A DNA stretch of 64,000 bases, from contig NZ_NSKC01000001.1 of the NCBI RefSeq assembly GCF_002286985.1, forward strand, positions 434,001-498,000, given 5' to 3'. The notes beneath the pieces were generated by a model. That model searched no databases. It saw only the letters and a list, made by a program, of their open reading frames with translations, and was not told where the DNA came from. The translations under genes were made by a program, and so were the position numbers. This document shows positions 31,736 to 42,293 of this stretch, piece by piece. Numbering within the stretch: the stretch's first letter is position 1; each line of letters opens with the position of its first letter. Source of the DNA: Halorubrum salipaludis. GTDB taxonomy: Archaea > Halobacteriota > Halobacteria > Halobacteriales > Haloferacaceae.

Positions 31736-34655
31736 CCGACTCCACCCCCGAGGCCTTGTTCAGGCCCGGCCCTGAGTGCTCCGAGAGGTTCGTCGGCGGC
31801 GCGCGCTCGCCGAGGAAGCGGTCCTTCTCGTCGTCGGACTCGAACTCGGCGTCGACGACGCGGTCGACGATGTCGTCGACGTCGATGCCGTCGCCCTCGC
31901 CGGAGGAGACCTTGACCGGCGAGGTGCCGTCCTCACCGAACTCGAACTGGACGATCCGGCCCGAGGTGTCCCGGACCGTGCCGTCGTACTGCGCCTCCAG
32001 CTCGGAGAGCGCGTTGATGAGCCGGCGCTGGAGGTAGCCGGACTTGGAGGTCCGGACCGCCGTGTCGACCAGCCCCTCGCGGCCGCCCATCGCGTGGAAG
32101 AAGAACTCCTCGGGCGTGAGCCCGCCACGGTAGGAGTTCTCCACGAAGCCGTGCGCCTCCGCGGACAGGTCGTTCTCCCGGTAGTGAGAGAGCGTCCGGT
32201 CCTCGTAGCCCCGGTTGATCCGCTCGCCGCGGACCGCCTGCTGGCCGACGGAGCCGGCCATCTGCGTGAGGTTCAGCATCGACCCACGCGCGCCGGAGCG
32301 GGCCATCACGACCGCCGGGTTGTCGTCGCCGAAGTGCTGGTCGGCGATCTCGCCGGCCGAGTCGCGGGCCTTCCCGAGCGTCTGCATGATCTTCATCTCC
32401 AGCGTCTCGTCGACGCCGCGGCCGGGGAGCGACTCCAGCTCGCCGGCCTCGTAGGTCGAGATGAGCTCCTGGACGCGGTCGTACGCGCTCTGGATCGCGT
32501 CGTCGACCTGCTCTTCGGCCTCCGGCGGGATCGACTCGTCGTCGATCCCGATCGAGAACCCGAAGTGCATGATCGCGCGCATCGCCAGCGACGCGATCTC
32601 GTTGATGAACACGCGCGAGCGCGTCTCGCCGTACTCCTTCGTGAGGGTGTCGACAACCTCGCCGCCGAACGCGCCGACGGCGTCCTCGTCGATCGTCCCC
32701 TCGACCAGCTGGCCGTTCTCGATGAGGACGCTGTCGCCCGTCGACGAGGTGAAGTCCAGCGAGAGGTCGTCGGGGAGCAGCTCCGAGAACAGCGTGCGGC
32801 CGGTCCAGTACTCGCGGCCGTCGTCGTCGACGCCGTCCGCCTCGGGCAGCTCGTCGACGCGGGTCGCGCGCAGCAGGTCCAGCGCCTGCGTCTCCGTGAA
32901 CTCGGGGTTCGAGTGCGTGAGCAGGTACGTCCCGGAGATGTGGTCCTGGATGGCGCCGATGATGTTCCCGCCGAACCGCGGCGAGAGGATCTGCTCTTGG
33001 ACGCGCATGAGGACGCGCGCCTCGGCGCGGGCCTCCTCGTTCTGGAGGGCGTGCATGTTCATCTCGTCGCCGTCGAAGTCGGCGTTGTACGGCGGACAGA
33101 CAACGGTGTTGAGCCGGAACGTCTTGTACGGCATCACCACGACCTCGTGGGCCATGATGGACATCCGGTGCAGCGAGGGCTGCCGGTTGAAGATCACGAT
33201 GTCGCCGTCGACGAGGTGGCGGTTGACCTCCCAGTCGGCCTCGACCTTCTCGGCGAGCTCCTCGCAGTTCTTCTCAGTCACCTTCAGGCGGCGACCGTCG
33301 GGGCGGCGCACGTAGTTCGCGCCGGGGTGGGCCTCGGGCCCGTTCCGGACGTACTGCCGCGCCTCCTCGACGTTGCGCTCGGTGACGTTGAGCGTCTGGG
33401 TCATCTCCTTGGCGACCCGGTCCGGGACGCCGACCTCGTTCAGCGAGAGGGTCGGGTCCGGCGAGATGACGGTCCGGGCGGAGAAGTTCACGCGTTTGCC
33501 CGACAGGGAGCCGCGGAAGCGACCCTCCTTCCCCTTCAGCCGCTGGCTGAGGGTCTTGAGGGGGCGGCCGGAGCGGTGGCGCGCCGGCGGCGTCCCGCTG
33601 ATCTCGTTGTCGACGAAGGTGGTGACGTGGTACTGGAGCAGCTCCCAGAGGTCCTCGATGATCAGCTGCGGGGCGCCCGCCTCGCGGTTCTCCATGAACC
33701 GCTGGTTGATCCGGATGATGTCGACCAGCTTGTGCGTGAGGTCGTCCTCGGAGCGCTGGCCGTTGTCCAGCGTGATGGAGGGGCGCGTGGTGACCGGCGG
33801 GACCGGGAGGACCGTCAGGATCATCCACTCCGGTCGGGAGTGCTCGGAGTCGATGCCGAGCACCTCCAGGTCCTCATCCGGGATGTCCTCGAACCAGTCG
33901 CGGATGTCCGAGGGCATCAGCTTGTTCATGTCCTCCTCGGTGAGGTCCACGTCGAGGGCCTTCTCGATGGCGCGGCGGTCCTCCTTGCGCGGGCGGAACT
34001 CGCCGGCCATGATCTCGTTGATCCGGTCTAAGGCGATGTCGGTCTTCTCGGCGAGCTCCTGCGGCGAGGTGCCCGGGTCGTCCTCCTCCTCGTCGGGCTG
34101 CATCGCGGCCGCGATGCGCTCGGAGTAGTCGCCCGAGAGCACGTCCTGAACCTCGTAGTACGTGGTCGGCTTCTCGTGTTTGATGTCCGCCTGCGGCTCG
34201 CCGCAGAACGGGCAGGTCGACGCCTTCCGGGCCTGCCGGACGGCGGCCTTGAGCACGTCGTGTTCGTCGTCGCCGAGCTCCTGCGCCCGCTCGTAGCGGT
34301 CGCGGAACTCGTCGCGCTGCGCCTCGTCTAAGGCGAGCTTCCCGCACTCGCGGCAGGTCGACCGGAGCAGCCGCCGGATGAGCTTCGTGAAGCCCACGTG
34401 GATGACGGGCGCGGCCAGCTCGATGTGACCGAAGTGGCCGTTACAGGAGCCGGAGTGGGAGCCGCAGGTCCGACACTCCAGGCCGGGGTCGATGACGCCG
34501 AGCCGCGGGTCCATCAGCCCCATGTCGATCGGGTAGCCGTCGTCGTCGTACGTGTCGGCCGTGATCACCTTCGTCGCGGACATGTCCCGGTACGTCTCCG
34601 GGTCCATGAGGCCGAAGTCGATGCCGCCGAGCACTTTCGGTGTTTGCATTGACAT
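31728..34655 (-). CDS. rpoA1: DNA-directed RNA polymerase subunit A' (Rpo1N)
   Basis: 975 residues. The N-terminal zinc site is [20 protein letters not shown] near 60, and a second is at CRECGK and CPFCGEPQ. The lid/rudder region and [11 protein letters not shown] near 495 precede the metal-binding loop [12 protein letters not shown] near 523, which holds the catalytic Mg. The funnel and jaw follow. Its stop overlaps the start of rpoA2. The C-terminus (residues 930-975) is acidic, in keeping with a halophile. Confidence 0.98.
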   Translation of the reverse strand: MSMQTPKVLGGIDFGLMDPETYRDMSATKVITADTYDDDGYPIDMGLMDPRLGVIDPGLECRTCGSHSGSCNGHFGHIELAAPVIHVGFTKLIRRLLRSTCRECGKLALDEAQRDEFRDRYERAQELGDDEHDVLKAAVRQARKASTCPFCGEPQADIKHEKPTTYYEVQDVLSGDYSERIAAAMQPDEEEDDPGTSPQELAEKTDIALDRINEIMAGEFRPRKEDRRAIEKALDVDLTEEDMNKLMPSDIRDWFEDIPDEDLEVLGIDSEHSRPEWMILTVLPVPPVTTRPSITLDNGQRSEDDLTHKLVDIIRINQRFMENREAGAPQLIIEDLWELLQYHVTTFVDNEISGTPPARHRSGRPLKTLSQRLKGKEGRFRGSLSGKRVNFSARTVISPDPTLSLNEVGVPDRVAKEMTQTLNVTERNVEEARQYVRNGPEAHPGANYVRRPDGRRLKVTEKNCEELAEKVEADWEVNRHLVDGDIVIFNRQPSLHRMSIMAHEVVVMPYKTFRLNTVVCPPYNADFDGDEMNMHALQNEEARAEARVLMRVQEQILSPRFGGNIIGAIQDHISGTYLLTHSNPEFTETQALDLLRATRVDELPEADGVDDDGREYWTGRTLFSELLPDDLSLDFTSSTGDSVLIENGQLVEGTIDEDAVGAFGGEVVDTLTKEYGETRSRVFINEIASLAMRAIMHFGFSIGIDDESIPPEAEEQVDDAIQSAYDRVQELISTYEAGELESLPGRGVDETLEMKIMQTLGKARDSAGEIADQHFGDDNPAVVMARSGARGSMLNLTQMAGSVGQQAVRGERINRGYEDRTLSHYRENDLSAEAHGFVENSYRGGLTPEEFFFHAMGGREGLVDTAVRTSKSGYLQRRLINALSELEAQYDGTVRDTSGRIVQFEFGEDGTSPVKVSSGEGDGIDVDDIVDRVVDAEFESDDEKDRFLGERAPPTNLSEHSGPGLNKASGVESDD

Positions 34656-36485
34656 TTAAATCGCGTCCTCCAGTTCGAGTTTCGGTCGGATGCCGAGGGC
34701 GATCATCTCGTCGAGCAGCAGCTTGAACGCGTAGCTGACCTCCAGCTCGTGGATGTCGTCCTCGTCGCCCGTGACGGGGTCGTACACCCGGCGCTGCTCG
34801 CGGTCCTCGACGGCGACGAGCCCGGTCTCCGCGGAGACGTGGACCGTCTCCGCGTCGGAGGACTCCAAGAGCCGCTCGTTGAGCACCATCGACGCGCCGT
34901 GGCCGATGATCGTGTCGCGCTCCATCTCCCCGACGCGCAGGCCGCCCTCGCGGGCGCGCCCCTCGGTCGGCTGGCGCGTGAGCACCTGCACCGGACCGCG
35001 CGAGCGGGCGTGGAGCTTGTTCGACACCATGTGGTACAGCTTGTGGTAGAAGATCGTCCCGACGAAGATCTCCGCCTCGATCTTCTCGCCGGTGACGCCG
35101 GAGTACATGACCTCCTTGCCGGAGGACTTGAAGCCGTGCTCCTCTAAGCCGCCGCGGAGCTCCTCCTCGTCTTCGCCCTGGAACGGCGTGCCGTCGACCC
35201 GCGAGCCGCGCAGCGAGCCGACCTTGCCGCCGAGCATCTCCAGCACGTGACCCACCGTCATCCGCGACGGGAGCGCGTGCGGGTTCATCACGAGGTCGGG
35301 GACGACCCCCTCCTCGGTGAACGGCATGTCCTCCTGGGGCGCGAGGTGGCCCACGACGCCCTTCTGGCCGTGTCGGGACGCGAACTTGTCGCCCAGCTCG
35401 GGGACGCGCTGGTCGCGCACCTTCACCTTCGAGAGCTTGGAGCCGTCCTCGCCCTCCATCAGCGTCACCGTGTCGACGACGCCCGACTCGCCCGAGCGCA
35501 TCGTCACCGAGGTCTCACGGCGCTTCTGCGGGGAGAGCCCGCCCATGTCGTCGGGTTCCTCCAAGAAGCGCGGCGGACTGGTCTTGCCGAGCAGCACCGA
35601 GGACTCGTCCACCTTCGTCTCGGGGTTGACGAGGCCGTCCTCGTCGAGGTGGGTGTACGCGTCCTCGCCGCGCGCGCCGCGCACGTCCTGTTCGGGGATC
35701 TCGAAGCGGTCCTCCTGCCCGCCGGGGTACCGCCGCTCCTCGCCCTCGTAGGTCCGGAAGAAGTGCGAGCGGGTGAGCGCGCGGTCGACGGACCCCTGGT
35801 TCATCACCAGCGCGTCCTCGATGTTGAACCCCTCGTAGGACATCACGGCGACGACGAAGTTCTGCGCCGCCGGCCGCTTGTCGAAGCTGATCTGGTCGGA
35901 CGTCTGCGTCTTCACCATCGCCAGCTGCGGGTAGTGCAGCAGGTGCTGACGCGTGTCCGGCCGGATCCGGTAGTTGGCCGAGGGGAGCCCGAGCGACTGC
36001 TTCATCATCCCCGCGCCCATGGTAATTCGCGGGCTCGCGTTGTGCTCGGGGTACGGGATCATCCCCGCGCCGATACCGAACACGAGCTGCGGGTCGATCT
36101 CGAGGTGCGTGTGGTCCTCGGTCACGTCCCCCTCGTCGACCGCGACGAGGATGTCCTCCTCCTCCTCGGCGTCGATGAACTCGACGTAGCCGCGCTCGAC
36201 GAGGTCCTCGAACTCGACCTCGCCGCGTTCGAGGGCCTCGACCTCCTCGTCGCCCAGCAGGGGCTCGCCGTTCTCGACGACGATCAGCGGGCGGCGGGCG
36301 CGCCCCGCGTCCGCGTTGACGATCACTTCCTGGGTCCGGTCTTTGACCGAGACGTTCACCATCTCCGAGACGTCGCCGCGCCGGCGGGCCTCGCGGATCT
36401 GTTCGGCGAGGGCCTCGGGGTCCGGATGGGTCCCGACGAGGCTCCCGTTGACGTACACCTTCGCTTCGCGTTCTGCCTGAGCCAT
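34656..36485 (-). CDS. rpoB1: DNA-directed RNA polymerase subunit B' (Rpo2C)
   Basis: 609 residues from ATG 36485 ([13 protein letters not shown]); an upstream in-frame ATG at 36542 would overlap rpoB2 and is not needed. Landmarks are [13 protein letters not shown] near 155, [26 protein letters not shown] near 235, [12 protein letters not shown] near 385 and the C-terminal [12 protein letters not shown]. It carries the hybrid-binding and wall parts of the second largest subunit. The B''/B' split is a mark of this branch of euryarchaea. The stop lies directly against the start of rpoA1. Confidence 0.97.
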   Translation of the reverse strand: MAQAEREAKVYVNGSLVGTHPDPEALAEQIREARRRGDVSEMVNVSVKDRTQEVIVNADAGRARRPLIVVENGEPLLGDEEVEALERGEVEFEDLVERGYVEFIDAEEEEDILVAVDEGDVTEDHTHLEIDPQLVFGIGAGMIPYPEHNASPRITMGAGMMKQSLGLPSANYRIRPDTRQHLLHYPQLAMVKTQTSDQISFDKRPAAQNFVVAVMSYEGFNIEDALVMNQGSVDRALTRSHFFRTYEGEERRYPGGQEDRFEIPEQDVRGARGEDAYTHLDEDGLVNPETKVDESSVLLGKTSPPRFLEEPDDMGGLSPQKRRETSVTMRSGESGVVDTVTLMEGEDGSKLSKVKVRDQRVPELGDKFASRHGQKGVVGHLAPQEDMPFTEEGVVPDLVMNPHALPSRMTVGHVLEMLGGKVGSLRGSRVDGTPFQGEDEEELRGGLEEHGFKSSGKEVMYSGVTGEKIEAEIFVGTIFYHKLYHMVSNKLHARSRGPVQVLTRQPTEGRAREGGLRVGEMERDTIIGHGASMVLNERLLESSDAETVHVSAETGLVAVEDREQRRVYDPVTGDEDDIHELEVSYAFKLLLDEMIALGIRPKLELEDAI

Positions 36486-36486
36486 A

Positions 36487-38052
36487 TTAGTCGTCCGCCG
36501 TCTGTCGTTCGACGCCCTCGATGCCGGGGATCCCCTCGACACCCATCGACGCCAGTTCTCGTTTCAGCCCCTGTTCGTCGTCTACGGTCTGTGACAGCTC
36601 CATCGCCTGCGCGAAGTTCTTCACGAGCCCGCAGTTCGGTCCCTCCGGGGTCTCGGAGGGACAGATGCGACCCCACTGGGTCGCGTGGAGGTCCCGCGCC
36701 TTGAAGTGCGGCTGCGAGCGCGACAGCGGCGAGCGCAGGCGCCGGAGGTGCGAGAGCACGCCCATGTAGTCGGTCCGGTCGACGAGCTGGGAGACGCCCG
36801 AGCGGCCGCCCACCCAGTTCCCCGTCGCGATCGGGTGTTCGAGCCGCTCGGTCAGCACGTCGGATCGGACAACCGTGTTGACGGTGAGCTCGCGGTTCCG
36901 CATGTTCGCGCGCTCGAGCTGGTACTTCACGTCGCGCGCCAGCTTGTTCAGCGCGGTCCGGAACAGGTCGCGCATCAGGTCGCCGGAGACCTTCAGGCGC
37001 TTGTTCGCGTAGTGGTCCTTGTCGTCGGCCTCGCGGCGGTCTAAGGCGAGCTCGAAGCACGCCTCGGCCATCCGGCAGAGGTAGTACGCCTTGTTGATCC
37101 GCACGTCCTCCTCGTCAACGCCCTCCTCGTGGAGGTGCGGGAGGAGGTAGCGGTCGATGACGTAGTTCGCCCGCTTGAGCTGGTAGTTCTTCCCCTGGCC
37201 GGAGGCGACGCGCTCACCGAGGGTCTCGATGGCCTCCTCGGTGGTCTGCACGTCGGCCTCCTCCAGATTCTCCAGCATGAACTTCACGATCTCGGGGTCG
37301 TCCGAGACGCGGTGGACGATCTCCTCGTCGGACTCCAGTCCGAGCGCGCGGACGAGGGTCACGAAGTCGATCGAGCCCGAGACGGACGGGAACGACACTT
37401 CGAGCAGCCCCTCGCGGTTGCGCTCGCAGAGCACCAGCGCGCGGTAGCCGCGGCGCTGAGAGAACGTCTTCGCGACCTGGATCTCGTCGCCGTACTTCGA
37501 GTCGTACTCGGCGAGGATCTTGTTCGGCGCGAGGTCCTCCGAGGTCATCAGCACGCGCTCGGAGCCGTTGACGATGAAGTAGCCGCCGGGGTCGACGGGG
37601 TCCTCGCCGATGTCGATGAGCTCCTCGTCGGAGAAGCCGGCCATGTTACACTTGTCCGAGCCGACCATGATCGGCATCCGGCCGACCTTGGTCTCGGTCG
37701 TGTCGACGACCTGCTCGGGCTCCTCCTCGCCGCCGCGCACGATGGACATCTCCATGAACACGGGCGCCGAGTAGGTGATGTTCCGGAGGCGGGCCTCCTG
37801 GGGGTACAGCAGTTCCTCGGAGCCGTCGGCCTCGCGGACGCGCGGGGTGACCATCCGCACGTCACCGAGCTCGACGTAGACGGGTTCCTGGCCCTCCTTG
37901 TCGCCGATGTCGGTCTCGATCGTCTCCTTCTCGTCGACGACCTCCTGCATCCCGCGGTCCAGGAAGTTGTTGAACGATCGGAAGTGGTGTTCGGCGAGCC
38001 GTTCGTCCGAGAAATACTCGCGTGACACCACGCGTCGGTCTTGCCTGTTCAT
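36487..38052 (-). CDS. rpoB2: DNA-directed RNA polymerase subunit B'' (Rpo2N)
   Basis: 521 residues carrying the lobe and protrusion part of the second largest subunit. Landmarks include [21 protein letters not shown] near 150, [12 protein letters not shown] near 355 and [42 protein letters not shown] near 440-480, the fork-loop region. The ATG overlaps the rpoH stop by four bases, and the stop is one base before the rpoB1 start, so the five genes form one transcript. Confidence 0.97.
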   Translation of the reverse strand: MNRQDRRVVSREYFSDERLAEHHFRSFNNFLDRGMQEVVDEKETIETDIGDKEGQEPVYVELGDVRMVTPRVREADGSEELLYPQEARLRNITYSAPVFMEMSIVRGGEEEPEQVVDTTETKVGRMPIMVGSDKCNMAGFSDEELIDIGEDPVDPGGYFIVNGSERVLMTSEDLAPNKILAEYDSKYGDEIQVAKTFSQRRGYRALVLCERNREGLLEVSFPSVSGSIDFVTLVRALGLESDEEIVHRVSDDPEIVKFMLENLEEADVQTTEEAIETLGERVASGQGKNYQLKRANYVIDRYLLPHLHEEGVDEEDVRINKAYYLCRMAEACFELALDRREADDKDHYANKRLKVSGDLMRDLFRTALNKLARDVKYQLERANMRNRELTVNTVVRSDVLTERLEHPIATGNWVGGRSGVSQLVDRTDYMGVLSHLRRLRSPLSRSQPHFKARDLHATQWGRICPSETPEGPNCGLVKNFAQAMELSQTVDDEQGLKRELASMGVEGIPGIEGVERQTADD

Positions 38053-38276
38053 GAGACGACTAATCGGTACACGACCGCTTCCTCGGTCGTGCGAGAGTTT
38101 CGAGTGATCTTCACCACGTCACCGACCTCGGCCTCGTCGGGGAGCGCGGGATCTGTGCGTTTGATCTTCGGTAGGTTCGTCCGTTTCACGTCGTACTCCG
38201 CCAGAACCTCGTCGACCTCTTCGGGTTCGAGGAGGACGTGATCCGGGACGAGTTCGTGTTGGCTTACGTCTACCAT
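38049..38276 (-). CDS. rpoH: DNA-directed RNA polymerase subunit H (Rpo5)
   Basis: 75 residues, the archaeal homologue of the C-terminal domain of eukaryotic Rpb5. It opens [20 protein letters not shown] and contains [11 protein letters not shown] and [10 protein letters not shown], as in other euryarchaea. It is the first gene of the polymerase operon. A TATA-like CATATAGC at 38321-38328 on the minus strand leaves a short leader of about 20 bases. Confidence 0.95.
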   Translation of the reverse strand: MVDVSQHELVPDHVLLEPEEVDEVLAEYDVKRTNLPKIKRTDPALPDEAEVGDVVKITRNSRTTEEAVVYRLVVS

Positions 38277-38579
38277 GGGTGGTGGTTATTGAGAGAAGCT
38301 ATCACGAGATACTACAGATCGCTATATGCGCCAACGGCATAAGGCTTGCCAAGCGGCTCCGCCGCGCACGGCTCACGGCGACGGGGGCGTGCGATACCCT
38401 AACTCACGCGGGTATCACACAAAAGGGTACCGCCGCGATCGACTTGGACGCGACCGATCCGGCTGCGATCGGCCTCGCCACGACCAACCGCGCCGCCGTC
38501 GGTCCCTGTCACCGGTCACCATCGTCGGCGGGGATGACAAGCCTTATTTGCCAGACAGGGGTACGAATGACTGCGACAA
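38277..38579. other. Intergenic region between rpoH and tRNA-Asp
   Basis: 303 bases without a gene. It holds the rpoH promoter (minus strand, about 38321-38328) and a CCTTATTTGCC box at about 38541-38551 that fits a plus-strand tRNA promoter. Between them are GATCCGGCTGCGATCGG-type short repeats and nothing else I can name. Confidence 0.5.
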
Positions 38580-38652
38580 GCCCGGATGGTGTAGTGGCCC
38601 ATCATACGACCCTGTCACGGTCGTGACGCGGGTTCAAATCCCGCTCCGGGCG
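38580..38652 (+). tRNA. tRNA-Asp (GTC), copy 1
   Basis: 73 nt. Acceptor GCCCGGA pairs with TCCGGGC and the discriminator is G. The anticodon loop CTGTCAC gives GUC, flanked by the stem CGACC/GGTCG (the Asp set includes the GUC anticodon with G73). The T-loop is TTCAAAT. No intron, and CCA is not encoded. A promoter-like CTTATTT lies about 35 bases upstream. Confidence 0.96.
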
Positions 38653-38681
38653 TCCCGACGCTTCGGGGTCTGTCGCTGTTT

Positions 38682-38754
38682 GCCCGGATGGTGTAGTGGC
38701 CCATCATACGACCCTGTCACGGTCGTGACGCGGGTTCAAATCCCGCTCCGGGCG
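38682..38754 (+). tRNA. tRNA-Asp (GTC), copy 2
   Basis: Identical to copy 1 over all 73 nt and 29 bases downstream, so the pair is a recent or gene-converted tandem duplication, probably co-transcribed. The anticodon is GUC and the discriminator G. No CCA is encoded. GGCGTTCC follows. Confidence 0.96.
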
Positions 38755-38999
38755 TTCCTGTCGACGCCGACTACGAGCGAGGAGCGTCAGCGACGAGCGA
38801 GTCCGGCGTCGACGAACCCAGACAAGGGATTTGAACCAGAGAGTGGAGCGAGTGAAACGAGCGGAACGACTGAGGTTCAAATCCCGCTCCGGGCGTTTTC
38901 GTTCTTACCGATCAACGAGCGGTGAGCATCGCGAACCGCGGGTCCGGCGTCGACGAAACCTTCAAAAACCGACTCCCGGGCGACGATCGCGGTTCCGTT
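38755..38999 (+). pseudogene. Third, truncated tRNA-Asp 3' end and duplicated spacer
   Basis: After copy 2 comes a hairpin (GTCGACGCCG with CGGCGTCGAC). At 38874-38895 a 22-base match to the tRNA-Asp 3' end appears again (GGTTCAAATCCC, CTCCGGGCG). A short inverted piece of the T-arm (GGGATTTGAACC, about 38827-38838) lies before it. GTCCGGCGTCGACGAA occurs at 38801-38816 and again at 38942-38957, after each 3' end. This is either a decayed third tRNA unit or a scar of an element that integrated at the tRNA 3' end. Confidence 0.65.
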
Positions 39000-40004
39000 C
39001 TACAGATCGAGGAGCTCCCGCAGCTCCGCGACCAGCGACTCCGTCTCGTCGTCGGGGTCATCGTCGTCGCCGACGGGAGTGCGCCCGTCGAACGTCTCGT
39101 GGACCATCGAGACGCCTTCGGCCAGCGTGTCGAGCCCGTAGCCGCCCTCGAGCACGTAGGCGTTCGCGGCACCGACCTCGTCGGTGACCGACCGGATCCG
39201 GTCGGTCATCAGCGCGTACCCCTCCGAGGAGACGCGCATCCGCGAGATGGGGTCGTGGCGGTGGGCGTCGAACCCGGCCGAGACGATCACGAGGTCGGGG
39301 TCGAACCGTTCGATCGCGGGCGCGACCGCCTCGTCGATGGCGTAGAGGTAGTCGGCGTCGCCCGCGCCGGCCGCGAGCGGGAGGTTCACCGTCGTCCCCT
39401 CGCCCTCGTCGCGGCCGGTCTCGTCGAGCGCGCCCGTGTCGGGGTAGAGCCCCTCCTCGTGGATCGACGCGTAGAGCACGTCGCCGCGCTCGTAGAACAC
39501 GTCCTGGGTGCCGTTCCCGTGGTGCACGTCCCAGTCGAAGATCGCGACCCGGTCCGCGGCGCCCTCGTCGAGGACGGTCTGGGTCGCGACGGCGGCGTTG
39601 TTGAAGAAGCAGAACCCCATGGCGTCGTCGGGCACCGCGTGGTGGCCCGGCGGCCGGCCGAGCGCGAAGGGGGTGTCGCGGCCGTCGTCGCCGTCGAGCG
39701 CGGAGCGAGCCGCCCACTGGGCGAGCCCCGCCGAGGTGAGCGCGGCGTCCCACGTCCCCTCGCTCGCGACGGTGTCTGGGTCCCAGTTCCCGCCGCCGTC
39801 GTCGACGAACGCCTCCAGCTCGTCGACGTACTCCGCGTCGTGGACCGCGACGACCTCCTCGCGCGTCGCTGGGTCCGCCTCGGCGTACTCGACGCCGTGC
39901 CGCTTCGCCAGCCCGCGGCGGATCGCGCGCAGCCGGTCCGGGTTCTCCGGGTGCCGTTCGCCGGTGTCGTGTTCGAGACACCGCTCGCTGTAGCCGAAGC
40001 GCAT
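39000..40004 (-). CDS. Histone deacetylase / AcuC family zinc hydrolase
   Basis: 334 residues from ATG 40004, directly after the histone stop codon. All class signatures are present: HPENPDRL, LGRPPGHHA near 116 (active-site His pair), DWDVHHGNG near 155 (Asp and His zinc ligands), SAGFDAHRHDP near 245 (third ligand) and VLEGGYGL. It removes acetyl groups from lysines or acts on small acetylated amines. The neighbouring histone makes histone or another DNA-bound protein a natural substrate to consider. H. volcanii has an essential homologue. Cytoplasmic. The C-terminal tail is acidic. Confidence 0.93.
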   Translation of the reverse strand: MRFGYSERCLEHDTGERHPENPDRLRAIRRGLAKRHGVEYAEADPATREEVVAVHDAEYVDELEAFVDDGGGNWDPDTVASEGTWDAALTSAGLAQWAARSALDGDDGRDTPFALGRPPGHHAVPDDAMGFCFFNNAAVATQTVLDEGAADRVAIFDWDVHHGNGTQDVFYERGDVLYASIHEEGLYPDTGALDETGRDEGEGTTVNLPLAAGAGDADYLYAIDEAVAPAIERFDPDLVIVSAGFDAHRHDPISRMRVSSEGYALMTDRIRSVTDEVGAANAYVLEGGYGLDTLAEGVSMVHETFDGRTPVGDDDDPDDETESLVAELRELLDL

Positions 40005-40436
40005 CTACTCGAACAGCGCGAAGTACGTCTCGATGTCCTCGGCCTGTACGGTCCGTCTGTCGGCGTGGCGCGCGAGCGTCGCAGCCGCGCTCGCGACGTT
40101 GTCGGCGTAGTCCTCCAAGATGTCGGCCAGCGCGATCCGCGCGTCGACGCCCACGCGGTACCGGTCGTCGATCCGGAGCCGCGCGATCCGGTCGATGGGG
40201 GCGACGGGCAGGGTGAGATCCTCGCGGCTGATCACCTGTTCGACGCCGAAATCGGACGCCATCAGCGTCTTCCGTCCGTCCTCGGTTGCCCGTTCGGCCG
40301 CGTCGATCGCCAGCTCCGCGCCGTGCGCTTGGATCCGGCGAGCCAACTCCTCGGCGGCGTCCGCGCTCACGCGGAGGTCCCCGGCGTTCCGCCGGATGAT
40401 CCCGTCGACCGGCGCGAACGGCAACTCGACACTCAT
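40005..40436 (-). CDS. hstA: Archaeal histone, fused double histone fold
   Basis: 143 residues from ATG 40436. Two histone folds in tandem are visible. The first is LPFAPVDGIIRRNAG ... VSADAAEELARRIQAHGAEL, the second LPVAPIDRIARLRIDD ... ALADILEDYADNV. Each has the short helix, long helix, short helix pattern. The fused doublet is the haloarchaeal form. It is acidic and shows less conserved DNA contacts than methanogen histones. It packs or regulates DNA in the nucleoid. Its stop abuts the deacetylase ATG, so the two are one operon. Confidence 0.92.
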   Translation of the reverse strand: MSVELPFAPVDGIIRRNAGDLRVSADAAEELARRIQAHGAELAIDAAERATEDGRKTLMASDFGVEQVISREDLTLPVAPIDRIARLRIDDRYRVGVDARIALADILEDYADNVASAAATLARHADRRTVQAEDIETYFALFE

Positions 40437-40596
40437 ACACACAGTCGCGTCCGGTCGCCGTAAAACGTTTCCGTTACCCGCTCTCCGCCGCCGAGCGACT
40501 GCGTCGGCGCTACTCCGTCGCTCCCGTCGGCGGCCGCCGTCCCCGCTTGACCGTCGCTCCGTCGCCGGCTGTTCCGCGCGCCGCGCGCCCGCCCGA

Positions 40597-42108
40597 TCAG
40601 AACACGTCGTCGGCGTCGATCGTCCCGTCTCGCTCGGGTCCGCGCACCGTGACCTCCTCGCCGAGGCGGAGGCTCGCGTCGGTCTCGACGCTCTTCGTGC
40701 GCTGGCCGTCGTCCAACACGACGGGATCGCCGGTCTGGACGACCGTCCCGGTGAACTCGACGTCCTCGGTCGACCGCTCCGCCGTCGCGGCCGCGGCGCC
40801 GCCGGCGCCCCCGCTCTCGCCGCCGGTCCCGCCGGTTCCGTCGCCGTCGGCGGTCTCGCCCGCGACGGCCTCGGCGGCCGCCTTCTGCCCGTCCTCGGCG
40901 AAGGCGCCGAGTCCGGTCTCGTTCCCGCCGCGGTCGTCGCTCCCGGAGTCGGAAGCGCCGGCTCCGCGGGCGTCGTCCGCGCCCCCGCCGGCCGCGTCGC
41001 TCCCCTCCTCAAGGACGGTGACCGTCGAGCGCCAGTTCGCGGAGGCCTCGAGGTCGTCCTGCCAGCCGTCCTGGATCTCCACGTCGGTGAAGACGACGCG
41101 ATCGGCTAAGTCGATCTCGCGGTCGGCCTTGTCGCCCCACAGCGCGACGCGGATCTCGCCGGTGTCGTCTTTGATCCGGACGTTCCGGACCTGCCCCTCG
41201 GAGCCGTCGTCGCGGTCGAACGTGCGCTTCGGGTCGGTCTCGATGACGCCCCCGCCGATGTCGACGGTCTCGCCGATCTCCAGGTCCGCGATGTCGGCGG
41301 TCTCCGGGACGTACTCCACGTCCTCGTCGACGCGCTCGACGGTGCCGCGGTCGCCGACGTGGAGCTCCAAGTCGCCGTCGCGCTCGCGGACGTAGCCGTC
41401 GCCGACCTCGACGACCTCGCCGGCCTCGAACTCCTCGGCGAGGTCGGCCTTGCCGTCCCACAGCGTCACGCGCACGCGACCCGTCTCGTCGCCGACGGTG
41501 AGGTTGGCGACCCGCCCCTCGGAGCCGTCGTCGCGGTCGAACGTCCGGATCGCGTCCGTGTCGAGCACCTGTCCGACGAGGTCCACGTCGGAGGCGCCGA
41601 GCGAGAGGTCCTCCACCCGGTAGGTGTCGAGCACCTGCACGTCGACCTCGGCGTCCTCGTCCGGCTCGACCTTGTCCGCGCTCACCTCGAGGCCGCTGTA
41701 CCCCTCCTTCGGGCGGCCCATGACGCGGAGCACCTGGCCGACCTCGAGCTCCTCTTCGGCCGCCGCGGCCATGTCGTCCCACAGCGCGACCCGCACGGAG
41801 CCGGAGGCGTCTGCCACGTCGACGTTGCAGACGCGGCCCTCCTCGGCGTCCTCGTCGTCGCGCTCGAACGTGCGGACGTCGCCGATGGCGGTCACCTTCC
41901 CGAGGAACTTCACCTCGTTCATCCCCGGTTCGATGTCGGCGATCGTGTCGGCCTCCTCGTCGCGCAGCTCGTGGGCGATCAGCATCGCGGCCGTCTCCTC
42001 GTCGGCGAGCCCGCCCATCTGCTCGACCTTGTCCTCGACGGCCGCCTCGAACTCCTCGAACTCGACGTCGGTGTCGAGATCCTCGTAGACGTCCTCTATC
42101 ACTCCCAT
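40597..42108 (-). CDS. rpa2: Replication protein A 2 (multi-OB-fold single-stranded DNA binding protein)
   Basis: 503 residues from ATG 42108 (MGVIEDVYEDL). An N-terminal helical region precedes three similar OB folds, each with the signature RTFxRDD ... GRV/QV.N..v.D.tG..rV.LWd.kA (near 80-115, 185-220 and 282-320). A fourth weaker OB fold is at the C-terminus after an Ala/Gly/Asp-rich linker of about 100 residues. RPA2 is the essential single-stranded DNA binding protein in H. volcanii. It is transcribed on the same strand as the histone-deacetylase pair, 160 bases upstream of it. Confidence 0.9.
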   Translation of the reverse strand: MGVIEDVYEDLDTDVEFEEFEAAVEDKVEQMGGLADEETAAMLIAHELRDEEADTIADIEPGMNEVKFLGKVTAIGDVRTFERDDEDAEEGRVCNVDVADASGSVRVALWDDMAAAAEEELEVGQVLRVMGRPKEGYSGLEVSADKVEPDEDAEVDVQVLDTYRVEDLSLGASDVDLVGQVLDTDAIRTFDRDDGSEGRVANLTVGDETGRVRVTLWDGKADLAEEFEAGEVVEVGDGYVRERDGDLELHVGDRGTVERVDEDVEYVPETADIADLEIGETVDIGGGVIETDPKRTFDRDDGSEGQVRNVRIKDDTGEIRVALWGDKADREIDLADRVVFTDVEIQDGWQDDLEASANWRSTVTVLEEGSDAAGGGADDARGAGASDSGSDDRGGNETGLGAFAEDGQKAAAEAVAGETADGDGTGGTGGESGGAGGAAAATAERSTEDVEFTGTVVQTGDPVVLDDGQRTKSVETDASLRLGEEVTVRGPERDGTIDADDVF

Positions 42109-42293
42109 ACGCGTACCACCTCGGTTGTCGAGTCCGCGGATAAGCGTTGTCCTTGCGGGGGTCTCGCGGTCGAATCGGGGCGCTCGCTCCGCGGGCCCCG
42201 CGGCGTCGCCGGCGCGGGTCGATGCATCGTCATACCCGTCCATCGGTCCCGTCGGTACAAAAGGTGTGCAATCCGGGCCGCCCCGTCTCCCTC

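Noticed and set aside
31776-34031. Plus-strand open frame opposite rpoA1
   Set aside because: rpoA1 on the minus strand has all catalytic and zinc motifs; the antisense product is without sense.
38874-38895. A third functional tRNA-Asp
   Set aside because: Only the T-arm and acceptor 3' half match; the 5' acceptor, D-arm and anticodon are missing or scrambled.
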